Shown here: positions 1-10,864 of the stretch, one piece after another
How the letters are laid out: every line of letters begins with the position of its first letter
Position numbering within the stretch: position 1 is the stretch's first letter
Source of the DNA: Setomelanomma holmii
Taxonomy: Eukaryota > Ascomycota > Dothideomycetes > Pleosporales > Phaeosphaeriaceae
Assembly (NCBI GenBank): GCA_010015745.1
Contig: ML978166.1
Span: 310,001-374,000 of the forward strand
DNA: 64,000 bases
Direction: 5' to 3'
Made by a program: the position numbers and the translations under genes
Notes under the pieces: generated by a model
Database searches by the model: none
What the model was told of the DNA's origin: nothing
The model's input: the letters and a program-made list of their open reading frames with translations, nothing else

Positions 1-267
1 ACGAAAATGAACGTTAGCTGTCTACATAATGCAACGAAGTATCCAACTCTGCTCCCAGTTTCTGTTTGAACAAGTTGCATGTATGAGATTCGCGCATCAT
101 ATACTCGACTCCAACCTGCCTGTCTATCACAACATAGCGACTACAACACAGCGTGGATAAAAGGATTATGAAGTCTCATCGTTGCAAACCGAACTTGTAT
201 ATACCTCACCAAATTGCCGCTGAACAAAAACCAAACACGTCGTTCACCCAAACAAATATCACTCCCC

Positions 268-1402
268 TCAATCCTTCGCACTCGCTTCTATCGTCTTACT
301 CACCCCACCCCTCACACTCTCCTGCACCCAATTCGGCAATCCCCTCAGACTGCTAATCCTGCTGATACTCCTCGGCAAGAAAACCTGTCCCCCAGTACAT
401 CCCAATATCCTCTCCACAACCGTGTCCGCGACAACTTCCGGCTCGATGATCGCGCTCCCGCGCTGTTTCAATTCCTGCTCCACGGGCGCCAAAAGCGGTG
501 TGCGGACCCAATTCGGGTGAATCGAGGTTGTCAGGATGTTCGGTGCGTTGTAGTGATGCTTTAATTCTTGATTGAGTCCTTCGTGGAACGATAGGATGGC
601 GGCTTTTGTCGCGCAGTAATCTGTGAGCCCTGCGACGCCGACGTATGACGCGGTGCTGGCGATGGTGACGATGTGTCCCTTGTTTGCGACGAGCATGACG
701 GGCAGGAAGGCTTTGGTGGTGTACCAGTTTGAGAGGACGTTGACGTCGAAGATTTTGCGGAGGTAGGTGTCCGAGGTGGAGAGGATGGTGTGGGAGGAGA
801 GGATGCCGGCGTTGTTGATGAGGATTGTGGGTGCGCCGAGGGAGGATTTGATCTTCTCGGCGGTTGAGTATACGGCGGATGGGTCGGTGATGTCGCAGGC
901 GAAGAACTTTATATGGGCATCTGATGGTGTGTTAGTCTCTTGGTAGCAGGATTGTGTATAGCGTTGGATTCGTACAGCCTTGTAGACTTGTTGGTAATTG
1001 CTGGATATCCAACACGGCGACCTTGATACCGCGACCAACAAGCCTTCGGACAGTCAACTCTCCAATGCCACTGCAACCACCAGTCACTACAGCGACCTCA
1101 TTGTTCCAATTCCATCTCTTTTTCTCACTTGTCCAGCGTCCAGCATTCAGCGCCGCATTATTCAACTGCTTATTGATGACACCCGTGACACCCAGCGCTA
1201 GAAACCACTTCAACGTCTTGATAATCTGTGCATATCTCTTTGGATGCCTGAGTGCCGCAATCCTGTTCACCAACTGCTCTCGCAGTGCCGGCGGGCCCTT
1301 TGTCAGAATATACAGCAGTGCTCCGGATATGAGTGGATTCAGCGCGACATGGCCAACGGCCAAAGTGACCAAGTTGGACGCGCGTTGAATGGCAACAGAC
1401 AT
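268..1402 (-). CDS. Membrane-associated short-chain dehydrogenase/reductase (SDR)
   Basis: NAD(P)-dependent oxidoreductase of the classical SDR superfamily, resembling retinol/retinal-dehydrogenase-like (SDR16C) enzymes; the substrate cannot be read from sequence. Two exons, 1402-976 and 920-268, are joined by a 55-nt intron (GTACGA donor, CAG acceptor) to give about 359 aa. Hydrophobic stretches near residues 12-34 and 64-76 precede the Rossmann fold, which suggests a membrane anchor facing the ER or lipid droplets. Cofactor motif TGGCSGIG lies at 107-114, NNAG at 178-181, the likely catalytic Ser at 231 and the YCATK active site at Tyr244/Lys248. The ATG at 1402 was chosen because the membrane segment follows it directly; the frame stays open upstream but without protein-like composition. 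Superfamily assignment is firm; subfamily is inference. Confidence 0.88.
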
Positions 1403-2025
1403 TTTGGTGTGGAAGTGACACAAATCTTGAAGTACGACGAATGATCTTGTTTTGTAGCTTCCTAGCTGTGTCCAGCTGCGGTTCCGCGGTGGCACAAAGT
1501 GGGGACGCGCCCGCGTCTTCATGTGTAGATCGGACTCGCCCAACCCGTGTCAAGGATCTGAACCTCGGCAGCTTTACCCAACGACAAATCATTCGTGCGC
1601 GGTCTGACGCCAGCATTGTGGTGGCTTGTTAAATGTAGATAGTCTTGCGAAGATACATGAGGATCGCGGATTCTTGTTGTGAGGATGTGCTGTGGATACC
1701 TTTGTAGATCTGGGGAAGCTGGGGAGGTCGTGGGGTTCAGGCAAGTGGCGTGCGCCACATCTGTGCTGAGGCTGGTCGAACTTACACAATGCACAGCAAC
1801 CTGACTGATCAGCAACGGCCATGACTCCAGATCTTTGCAAGTTTTAGTGTTCTAACGGCTGTTTGGGCAGCTGGAGAGTAATATGCAGGCTGCCATGCTG
1901 TCTATTAGCTCTCACAGGGCCGTAAGGGACCACGTCCACCTATCTGGCGAATGTACGTAAACACCGAGAAGAAAGCGAAGGGAATATTTGCCATGCATGA
2001 TGCAGCCATTCGGTTCCATTAGTGG

Positions 2026-3434
2026 TCATTTTGCTTTCAATATGTGACGTATGCCGCTCTTTGCGATCTCGAATTCAACACCTCGCCCATCTGACGGCGG
2101 CGTCCACGGCGCGAAGACGACCTTGAGCCATCGTCGCCACTTCGAGATATGATTCTCTTCCTCGTTCCATTGATCGTCATCCTTCACCATGACCCAGGGC
2201 TGTTTGGCCGCAAAGACTGGCTTCTTAAGCAGGGCAACGCGACACGCTAGCTGGTTTGTCCAGACTAGGCCCAATGACGGAGTCTTTTGGGTGTGCTCCG
2301 GCTCGTATTGGTTATCTCCCCAGCCAGTGAACCATTTCTGTTGGTGGTCGAGTGCGAGAGGGTCAGGTGACAACAGCAAGCCTACTTCTGGCTGGGATGC
2401 CATGGATGACTGAGGTGTATTTTCGCGACCGTTACCCTGGCTGTTTGCAGAAGTGGTACGTGATGCGGCATTTGACGAGACAGCAGATGGTGCCCGTGTA
2501 AAGCGATCGGCAACTTGGTTGGCAACGACTACTGCAATGCCTTCTGTACGAGCAAGCTCTCGCAGCAATGCGCCCAATTGCACGAGCTGGGTACCACGCC
2601 TGGCCATGGACGCGGCGCCGCCATTGTCACCCTTCTTCTCGAACTCAGCGCGGTAGTTGGCTGCGACCGAGTCCAATATGACGAGACCTACTCGATGCTT
2701 CTTGATGGCCACGGGCAATTGGTATCGCAGAATGTGCTCTTGCGACTCGAGGTCAGGGGTCTGAATGCTGAGGACACGCGACAACGATGGCTTGTCCTCG
2801 GGAGGTAACGATGCCAGCGCCGGGTGGGAGGAGAGCAGCTGGGCAAGGCGGTTCGTTGCTAGCACCGCCTCGGTCGAGATGTAGACGGCTGATTTGGCGA
2901 GCCCGTGCGGAGGGGGCAGTTGGGCTGCGAGGAGAAGCGTGAGCAGCAGCTGCGTTTTACCGGCACCACTGGACCCGTCAGCCAATCTACCAACAAAGCT
3001 GGTGCAGTGTCAAGCTAAACCAAGCACTGCACGGGGTACCATGGGCCAGTGTCGCATTGTCCGTACCTCTCTCCCGTGATTTCTACGAGATAGCCAGGCG
3101 GAATGCCACCACCCAAGGCAGCATCAAGCTGCTCATCTAAGGTGCTGATGCAACTCCATCCGGGTCGCGGCGCCTGCGAGTCACCCAAAGCAGGCAGAAA
3201 AGGCTTCACAGGCGATTCCTCTCCACCGAAGCCAAGCTGGCTGTGCAGGGCAGCTATCGCAGCATCTGCCAGCTTCCTGAGCTCTCCCGCAGGCAGCTGG
3301 GCGCGCTTTGCGACATCAGCAGGCTCGAGGGTGAGCAGGTCGCTCGTGGTGATGAGCGCCTTGTCGAGCGAGGGCAGCAAGTGCGAGAACGGCTTGCAGT
3401 CCAGGTCAGGCAGGACTTGCAGCAGGTCCGTCAT
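2026..3434 (-). CDS. RAD57: RAD57-type RecA-fold DNA repair ATPase
   Basis: Rad51 paralogue that, in yeast, pairs with Rad55 to stabilise Rad51 filaments during homologous recombination in the nucleus. Exons 3434-3067 and 2986-2026 are joined by an 80-nt intron and encode about 442 aa, close to the usual Rad57 length (about 460). The N-terminal 70 residues form a small helical domain. The Walker A motif GSSGAGKT falls at about 127-134, immediately after the splice junction, and Walker B (LVILD) at about 224-228. A QVADRFTR-like segment typical of Rad51 paralogues follows. The C-terminal 150 residues are less conserved. XRCC3-like is the main alternative name. It is transcribed divergently from the carnitine acetyltransferase gene, about 1.2 kb away. 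Confidence 0.88.
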
Positions 3435-4642
3435 GGGTCGCTAATGTCTAGCATTTGCGCGGCTCTGCGGATGGCACGCGCAACGGTCCCGAGCCCGGTC
3501 TTCTCGAAGACTGCACGGCTGCTTGATGAGCAGAGAGGGTCTGGTGGCGGCGCGACGCGTGACGGTCAATGGTCGCGACGTTCGAGATGCAGCGGCTTGG
3601 CGCGGAGAAACGGAATGACCCCCACCACCACCCGCTACGTCACGCCTAGAGAGCCTCGTTCCCCGCTTCCCCACGCATTGGCACACATCAGCCACTTGTG
3701 CCATCCCAGCATACATGAGATACTGCCGGCTTGTGACTGCTGAGGCCGGTGCTGCGCTCGTGAGCTATGACCGCATGTCTGCTCATCGTGTGAAGCGGAG
3801 AGGTCTATAGCTGCAACTCCAGCATCAGGCTCTGCTGCTCGTGTAATGCGCTTTGTGTGAGCTGTCTCCGAGATTTGTATTTCCTCCGATTAGCCGGCGA
3901 CCCAGGCCCGCGGTCGTGACGCTGCGTTCTTTCTCTTAAAGCTCACCCTACCGCGACAGCTTCCACTCGTCCGTGGCACTGAAAGCTTGCTCAGCAGGGT
4001 TCCTAGTACACCTCGGGGCAGCCTTACGCGATTCCCGTATCCTCCTGGCCGAATCAGTCCATCAAAACACGCACATTCACACCGCGGCAGTACTTTTCCG
4101 GCTCTTTATCCTCTCCTGCAAGGTCTTGGGACAGGTGGGCAGCTCCACAGCAGTGCAGTAAGTTCAAGCGAAAGCTACGCATTGACCGCAGCAGCATCGA
4201 TCAAGGTTGGAGTGCAAAAGCATATTATAAGTGCAGCTCGATTCGAGCTCGACGCTACTGAGTAAGTGCATCTCCTTTGCATGGGCGCTTCGGTGGTTCA
4301 CGTCGTCGGGTCATTCACCTTACTCGTCTGCCTTCTGCGGGTCACGATCCGTGTCAGCGGTCGGCTACTCGATGAAAGCCTTGGATCACATCGTCCGTTA
4401 TTACGAAGCCCTCGGAGCGTTTCACATGCTAGTTGGATCCACTTTAACACTATTGCCCTTTTTGTACCATTTCTTATAAGAATCCCATCCGACCCATACA
4501 CGCCCAACCTCTCGGCGAACCGCTCGTACTCATGCCGGCCTACTGTCTGCAAGATTGTCACTACTTTTACCGTAGTGCACTACGGCTTCTCTCCATTAGC
4601 ACCTCCATCTCGCCGCTCTACGCGTAACTAACATCACCCACC
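3435..4642. other. Divergent intergenic region RAD57 / carnitine acetyltransferase
   Basis: About 1.2 kb between two divergent genes. I see no convincing coding segment; short open frames on both strands lack family features. The 3' half is rich in CT tracts and presumably holds the promoter and leader of the carnitine acetyltransferase gene. Confidence 0.5.
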
Positions 4643-7600
4643 ATGGCAGTTCATACTTTCACCCAGCCGTCCTCGCTGGATGCAACCTTAGCCAAAGCCA
4701 AGATGTCGACATCAGAGGCCAACGGCCCAGTCCGCTCGCAAGAGTCGGCAAAGGAGAGTGCACAGTCCTACTCATCTGAAGCAAGAGAGCCTCTGGCACA
4801 TTCCACCAATCCCAAGTCGAAGCCTGGAATCACCTTCGCGCATCAAGACAAGCTTCCGAAGCTTCCCATCCCAGACCTTGATAGTTCCTGCAAGAAGTAC
4901 ATTGCCGCCCTTAAGCCACTGCAGTCACCCAAGGAGCACAATGACACCACCATATCAGTGCAAGAGTTCCTCAAGGGAGATGGACCGATACTGCAAGAGA
5001 AGCTCAAGAAGTATGCCAGTGGCAGGTCAAACTACATCGAACAATTCTGTAAGCGCCCATTGGTTATGACTTAATTTCATCAAGTTTCGTTTCCATGACT
5101 GAGGTTGTCCTAAAATGCTTCATCTCGAATATGTTCCATGCGGCTGAAGCACGCGCTTACTTGTCGACAGGGTATGATTCCTATCTGAATTTCGATAATC
5201 CGGTGGTTCTTAATCTAAACCCTTTCTTCCTACTGGAGGATGACCCAACCCCGGCCCGCAACAACCAAGTCACCCGTGCAGCCTCGTTAGTAGTATCGGC
5301 ACTTTCATTCGTCAGAGCAGTACGTCGAGAAGAGTTGCCGCCCGACACGATCCGCGGTCAGCCACTTTGCATGTACCAGTACTCCAGATTGTTCGGAACT
5401 GCGCGAATTCCGACCGAGAATGGTTGTCAGATTGGTCAGGACCCAACTTCGAAGCACGTCGTTGTCATGTGCTATGGCCAGTTCTATTGGTTCGATGTCC
5501 TCGACGACAATAACGACCTTATCATGACTGAGAAGGATATTGCTCTTAATCTGTCTGTTATAGTAGAAGATGCTCAAGAAGTGCCGATTCAAGATGCAGC
5601 GAAAGGTGCCTTGGGTGTACTGAGCACAGAAAATCGAAAGATCTGGGCTGGCCTCCGAGACGTTCTCCACCGTGAAGAGGGTTCCAACAACTCGGACTGC
5701 CTGAACATCGTCGACTCAGCTCTCTTCATATTATGTCTCGACTACACCGAGCCACAGACTGGCGCAGATTTGTGCATGAACATGCTTTGCGGTACCAGCA
5801 AGATTGAGCGTGGCGTCCAAGTTGGTACCTGCACGAATCGCTGGTACGATAAGCTCCAGATCATCGTGTGCAAGAACGGAAGTGCTGGTATCAACTTCGA
5901 GCACACTGGTGTCGACGGTCACACTGTTTTGCGCTTCGCGTCAGATGTCTATACAGATACCATTCTTCGCTTTGCAAGGACAATCAACGGTAGCGCACCA
6001 AGTCTGTGGGCTTCAGCAAGTCCAGATCCAGCCAAGCGAGACCCAGACAGCTTCGGGGATGTACAGACCACTCCACACAAGCTTGAGTGGGATATGGTGC
6101 CGGAGCTCAGCACTGCGCTTCGCTTCGCTGAGACACGTCTGGCTGATCTCATTCAACAGAACGAGTTCGCAACCCTGGAATTTCCTCACTATGGCAAGAA
6201 CTTCATGACATCGATGGGATTCTCCCCGGATGCGTTCGTGCAGATGGCGTTCCAAGCTGCCTACTTTGGTTTGTATGGCAGAATAGAGTGTGTGTACGAG
6301 CCCGCGATGACCAAGGTCTTCTACCATGGTAGGACCGAGGCAATCCGCTCAGTAACGGAAGAATCAGCCGGATTCCTGAAAACATTCTGGGGTGAGAAGC
6401 CAGCAGCACAGAAGATCGAAGCACTGCGCAAAGCATGCCAGAAGCACACGGAGAACACCAAAGTCTGCGCTAAGGCAGATGGACCAGACCGTCATCTCTA
6501 CGCTTTGTATTGCATATGGCAACGGGCAATCGATGAGTCGGCGGACGTTGCTAGCAGCGATGGCTGGGACTCGACTCGTCCTTCCAGCCCGGATGCTTCT
6601 GGCGTTGCGTCTCCCAACCGCAACTCCGTCCTGTCAGAGAACGGTTCAATCTCGAGCTCTCCGCCAGGACCGATGCAGCACAGCATGCCCGCACTTTTCG
6701 CCGACGGCGGATGGGACAAGATCAATACCACCATCCTCTCGACCTCCAATTGCGGCAACCCCTCCCTCCGTCAATTCGGCTTTGGACCAACTTCAGCCGA
6801 CGGGTTCGGTATCGGCTACATCATCAAAGACGGCAGCATCTCCATCTGCGCATCCTCCAAGCACCGTCAAACCTCCCGCTACATCGACGCGCTCGAATCC
6901 TACTTCCTCGAAATCCTCAAACTCCTCCGCCAACTCAAGCGCCGCGGCACCTCCGCTGACAAGACCGCCTCGCGCGCCCGTGAAGCCGAAGACCGCCCCA
7001 AGGCAGGCCGCTTCAAGTCGCGCGGTCGCATCATCACCGGCGAACCCGGAAAGCAAGCAACGCCCAGTGAAAGTATCGTCGACGATGACGACGACGATGG
7101 ACTCGGCGGATGTAGGACCTCCCCTTCTCCTCCTTCTTCTATAACACCTGTCTCTGTCACCCCGCCCCTTGATGAAGTCGATGTCTTGTTTCCTCGTGTT
7201 GCACTGCCTCCTACACCGCCTTCTTCGCCGCCGTTCAAGCCGATGACGGCTGTCTTTACGACGAGTCCGAGACGGCTTGGACTTGTGAAGACGGTGCGGA
7301 TTAGGAAGTGTAAGAGGATTGTTGTTGGTCGGCACAGCTTTACGACTTCATGATTTTTTTTCATTGCTTGCATTCTGTTTCTTTCCATTGCTTGCATTCT
7401 GTTTCTTTCCATTGCTTGCATTCTGTTTCTTTCCATTGTTTGCATTCTGTTTCTTTCCTTTGTCTCATACACGATCATATCATATACCCTCACCACGTTT
7501 TCCTATCTTGTTTTCTGCATAGGCACATCAAGATCAAGACTTCATCACCCCCATTCATTCTCCTCTTCGCATACAAGTTACTCCTCCCTGCATACATTTT

Positions 7601-7757
7601 TTCATTCGCTGATTTCCTTGTCTTCTTAGATGGCTTCTTCGACGCGGGCATGCTGCAACAAGCACTCAAAGCCAACCGAGGCGACGCCGAGCCATCGGTC
7701 GAGCGCGAAATCGTGCGCAGAAACATTGGACGGAGACTGCGTTTGGCGGAGTACTAG
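4643..7757 (+). CDS. YAT2: Carnitine O-acetyltransferase, Yat2-like
   Basis: Transfers acetyl groups between CoA and carnitine so that acetyl units can move between cytosol and mitochondria during growth on acetate, ethanol or fatty acids. No N-terminal presequence or PTS1 is evident, consistent with the cytosolic Yat1/Yat2/FacC group. Exons 4643-5048, 5171-7111 and 7630-7757 give about 824 aa. The first junction restores FWYDSYLNFDNP; the second restores LGGYGFFDAGM, which I recall as the conserved Yat2-type C-terminus, and the protein ends RLRLAEY. The catalytic His of EHTGVDGH is about residue 380. A Ser/Pro-rich insertion lies near 610-660 and a basic/acidic stretch near 740-780. The last intron (7112-7629) is 518 nt and holds a minisatellite. 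If it is retained, the frame stops at 7353 with an unrelated 80-residue tail. Confidence 0.92.
7112..7629 (+). other. Long terminal intron of the carnitine acetyltransferase gene
   Basis: The donor is GTAGGA after GGAT and the acceptor is TTCTTAG before ATGGCTTC. Length is 518 nt, against 47-122 nt for most introns in this window. Splicing restores a conserved C-terminal block; read-through reaches a TGA at 7351-7353. The reading across the junction is phase-consistent (phase 1). Confidence 0.8.
7362..7457 (+). repeat. Four-copy 24-bp tandem repeat inside an intron
   Basis: Four head-to-tail copies of a 24-bp unit beginning CATTGCTTGCATTCTG and ending TTTCTTTC, at 7362-7385, 7386-7409, 7410-7433 and 7434-7457. 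The first three are identical and the fourth differs by one C to T change (CATTGTTTG). The array starts nine bases after the in-intron stop codon. Confidence 0.97.
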
Positions 7758-8646
7758 GGTCGACAAACATGGCGAATAGAATGTTGATCTGGCACATCGG
7801 CGGAGCTGGGTGGGGATCGAGGACGGCGATAGGGGTTAAGGGGGTAGTTTGTAAAGGACGGGTTGGGGGACGAGCCGTCTATGTATAAAGGGTCTGATGA
7901 TGGAAGTGAACCATACGAGGTGGAGAAGGGGGAGGTTGGGGATTTGTATTTAGTAGCTGCACTCTGAGATCCTCTGGAGATCAGATTAAGGAAGACGAGT
8001 TTGACACTGTATGCGTACCGGCAAATTCGCATGATGATTATTCTTGAGCGTTTCATTCACACAAGCCTAAGCTCCAGAGGCAGAAATAGGTATAATACAT
8101 GTGCACATTCATCAATCATTAACACCCCTCGAAGAGGTAATTCTATCCGTCTATCCCATGCAACATCATACAGCAAATCAAAACCAACGCCATCGCTATG
8201 AAAAGAAAGCCCTCCACCCTCACACCTCCTTCCTCTGCTTTTTCGCAAGTTCTCGTACATATCTATCATTACATCACTCACCTCAACCAACAGTACAAGC
8301 ACACCCGTGCCACCCTAAATAATGCACATCGGTCGGCTATACTTGCTTCTCCGGCAGCGGCTATACAGCGGCTCCGCAACCCTATTCCCACGTCCGCGTG
8401 CGCGGAGGGACCCTAGGCAGGATGTGAGTAGATCGGGCACAAGATCCGCTCGCCGACATCTAGCCGCTGGGCTCGTGGGGTGACATGCTTGGACGGGCGG
8501 ATGGAGACTTCGACAGTGACCTTGAGCATGACCACGATGGTAATCTTGGGCAGTCAGAGGTGGAGAGGTGGATACTCGTACCACAATTTGAGGGGAAGTC
8601 GCATGTTCCTCATTGTGATGGCCCGATGCAGCAGATGTGAGGGGTG
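7758..8646. other. Intergenic, convergent 3' ends
   Basis: About 0.9 kb between the convergent ends of the carnitine acetyltransferase gene and the STLLHPSSP-repeat gene. No supported gene. A 100-codon minus-strand open frame at 7754-8056 overlaps the upstream gene and has no recognisable domain. Confidence 0.45.
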
Positions 8647-10083
8647 TTACTTCCTTTCGCCCCGTGTGCTCAGATGATTGGCACGCGCTGCCTCAGCGGT
8701 GTTCGAAAGGATGGTAGATTCTTGTTCTCGAAGCTGCAGTGTATTTCGTTCTCCTTTTGGCGATTTGGGATTGCTGAAGCTGAACGCTTGCAAGCGCGTG
8801 CGCACCTCCTCAAATTCCGCCTGCTTGCCTTCGCTATATTCTTCATCTTCACCCCAGTCTTCCTCGTCTGACAAACTCGAATGCAGAATGCTTACTCGTC
8901 GCTGTCTCGTCAACGTAGCGCTCTGCGGCTCTGATGCTGTGGTGTGAAGAGGCGGCATGCGTCTTGGTGGTATGACTGGATGTTGAGGCGTGGTCTGGGG
9001 TCGTGAAGGGTGTAAGAGTGTCGATGGTCGTTTGACAGGCCCTTTTGGACGTGATGGAGGTATAGAAATAACGGTTGGTATTGAGGCTGGGCTAGGGTTG
9101 CGTGCTGAGTTTGGCGGAGACGAGGGATGCAGGAGCGAAGACTCGCGGCGCATAAGAGTGGCTGGACGTCGCGACCGTGGTGACGCGTTGGCGGCACTTG
9201 GCAATTGCAGGTTCTCGATGCTCGGCCTCGCTGTCGTTGGTCTAAAGTCCGGTGACGATGGGTGTAGAAGAGTGGACTTCTTTCTCGGTCGAGTTATGGA
9301 GCTTCTGCTTGGTGGTCGACGTACAACCACTACTTGGGGAAATGTGAACGCCTTCGCCGTTTGAGCCTGGCCCGTTGTCTCCATTGGCGGTGGCGATGAC
9401 GGATGCAGTAGAGTTGATGTTCTTCCCTTGCACGGTTGAAAGTCGTGAGTAGTTGGCATTAGGGTCTTTCGGGACCATGGGCTTGCCTTTGTCTCCGTGG
9501 GCCCAACCTCAACTTTCGCAGCGGTCGGAAGACTGTCATCGAACTTGGAAAGGAGTGAGTCGATCGATTCGCGACGCAGTAGAGACGATGTAGTGTCCTC
9601 GAGTCTTAAGTTGTTCAACTCCCGCTTGAGGTTTGGCCTCCAGCTCGGTTTGCGAGTGATAGATAGGTGACTGCGTTTGCGCGCTCTGCAGATTTTCGAC
9701 TGCGCTCTCGGTGGGGCCATGGCCTTTGGTGATAGCGGATATTCTTCGGGGTCTGAGTACTCATCCTCTTCATGAATCACGTCACTGTGGTAGCCAGAAT
9801 CGCCAGAATCGTCGGCATCTTCCTCTTTCGCGTTTGCGTATGCTTCTGGAGGGGTCTCTGGATTGCCGTAACCTCGCTCAGCTACACCGCCTCGTCGGGC
9901 GAAGTACCCTGGCCCATTACAGTCCTCGCACAGCTTTCGAGTGAGTATTGGTCGTTCGTGAAAGCGAACGTCCTGACAAGGGCGCATGTCGCCTCTCCCA
10001 GAAGGCGTGGCGTCGCTGCAGTGTTGCCATATCGAAATGGTGTGACTGCACGAGATGTGGCTCACAGGAAGAATGATGCACAT
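8647..10083 (-). CDS. Disordered protein with Cys/His-rich N-terminus and STLLHPSSP repeats
   Basis: Unrecognised protein of about 478 aa as a single exon. The first 60 residues contain spaced Cys/His residues (MC, SCSHT, HCSD, RPCQD, LCEDC) that could bind zinc, a pattern I recall from short N-terminal segments of other fungal hypothetical proteins. The rest is low-complexity and rich in Ser, Pro and Arg. It carries a recurring motif, a basic residue followed by STLLHPSSP or a close variant, four times, with a degenerate fifth (RVSILHSSL) near the C-terminus; spacing is roughly 45 residues. An acidic segment and a short predicted helix close the protein. I chose the ATG at 10083 because the Cys/His pattern begins there; the ATG at 9987 is the alternative, and a GTGAGC...CTGCAG pair near the start could be an intron. 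Function unknown. Confidence 0.65.
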   Translation of the reverse strand: MCIILPVSHISCSHTISIWQHCSDATPSGRGDMRPCQDVRFHERPILTRKLCEDCNGPGYFARRGGVAERGYGNPETPPEAYANAKEEDADDSGDSGYHSDVIHEEDEYSDPEEYPLSPKAMAPPRAQSKICRARKRSHLSITRKPSWRPNLKRELNNLRLEDTTSSLLRRESIDSLLSKFDDSLPTAAKVEVGPTETKASPWSRKTLMPTTHDFQPCKGRTSTLLHPSSPPPMETTGQAQTAKAFTFPQVVVVRRPPSRSSITRPRKKSTLLHPSSPDFRPTTARPSIENLQLPSAANASPRSRRPATLMRRESSLLHPSSPPNSARNPSPASIPTVISIPPSRPKGPVKRPSTLLHPSRPQTTPQHPVIPPRRMPPLHTTASEPQSATLTRQRRVSILHSSLSDEEDWGEDEEYSEGKQAEFEEVRTRLQAFSFSNPKSPKGERNTLQLREQESTILSNTAEAARANHLSTRGERK

Positions 10084-10864
10084 TGGAATTGCTTGCACTA
10101 TATCCCAGTATTCCCTCGCACCTTGGTACTCTGTCCTTCGACCTTATGAGAAAGGAGGCTGCCTCGCAGTCGACGAGTAGTCCGTACGGAGAGGAGAGGC
10201 AAAGTGGCACAGACACGCTTTCGTGCTGTTGTGTAATACTTCTCGAACGATTTCCGTGGCGTTTGTCCGTTACTGGGCAGAGGAAGACCTCCAACGGACG
10301 ACGTCAGGCTTTGACTGCTGATGATTACGAAGGACCCGCACGTGCTCTCAAAGCTATCGGCGATACGGATCCAGATATTTTGTAAGAACACCAAACACCA
10401 AGGAATACAGGAATGATAGTTGAGATGGTCGCAGTGGTACAAGCCAGTAGTGTTATTGTAACACGACAGTGGATATTATCCTACCGCACGGCGGAACCCC
10501 TCAACCCCGGCCTCGCTGGCCAAGAGGTGCAATCCATGCGCGATGTGGGTAGCCGACATGATCTTGCCCGTACACGCGGTGACTGATTGTGATTGACGCG
10601 AAATCTCCGTTTGCGTTGGAGTGGTCGCTAGATTCGTCGGGATTCGGTTGATGCCCGGTGCTCAGTGTTTGGCGAAGCGAGCCAATGCCGGAAAGAGCCC
10701 TATTGGCCACCAGCAGCAATTGCTCCCCGACCAGTGCCCATACCACGTAAGCAAATCGCCTCTCGCGTCTTACGAATTGCGCAATGCGCCGCGCACAGTT
10801 GATCTGCTCGCTGTGTCGTGTGCAGCTTGCAGAGTTATTGGTACATCTGCGCACCACCGCTGGC
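10084..10864. other. Intergenic region
   Basis: About 0.8 kb between two minus-strand genes. I see no supported gene; it presumably contains the promoter of the STLLHPSSP-repeat gene and the 3' end of the RNase H2 gene. Confidence 0.45.

Noticed and set aside
7350..7522. Plus-strand frames with repeated CFFPL or HCLHSVSF units
   Set aside because: They are translations of the 24-bp intron repeat, not a protein.
7754..8056. 100-codon Ser/Pro-rich minus-strand frame
   Set aside because: Overlaps the end of the carnitine acetyltransferase gene and has no conserved feature; likely a by-product of base composition.
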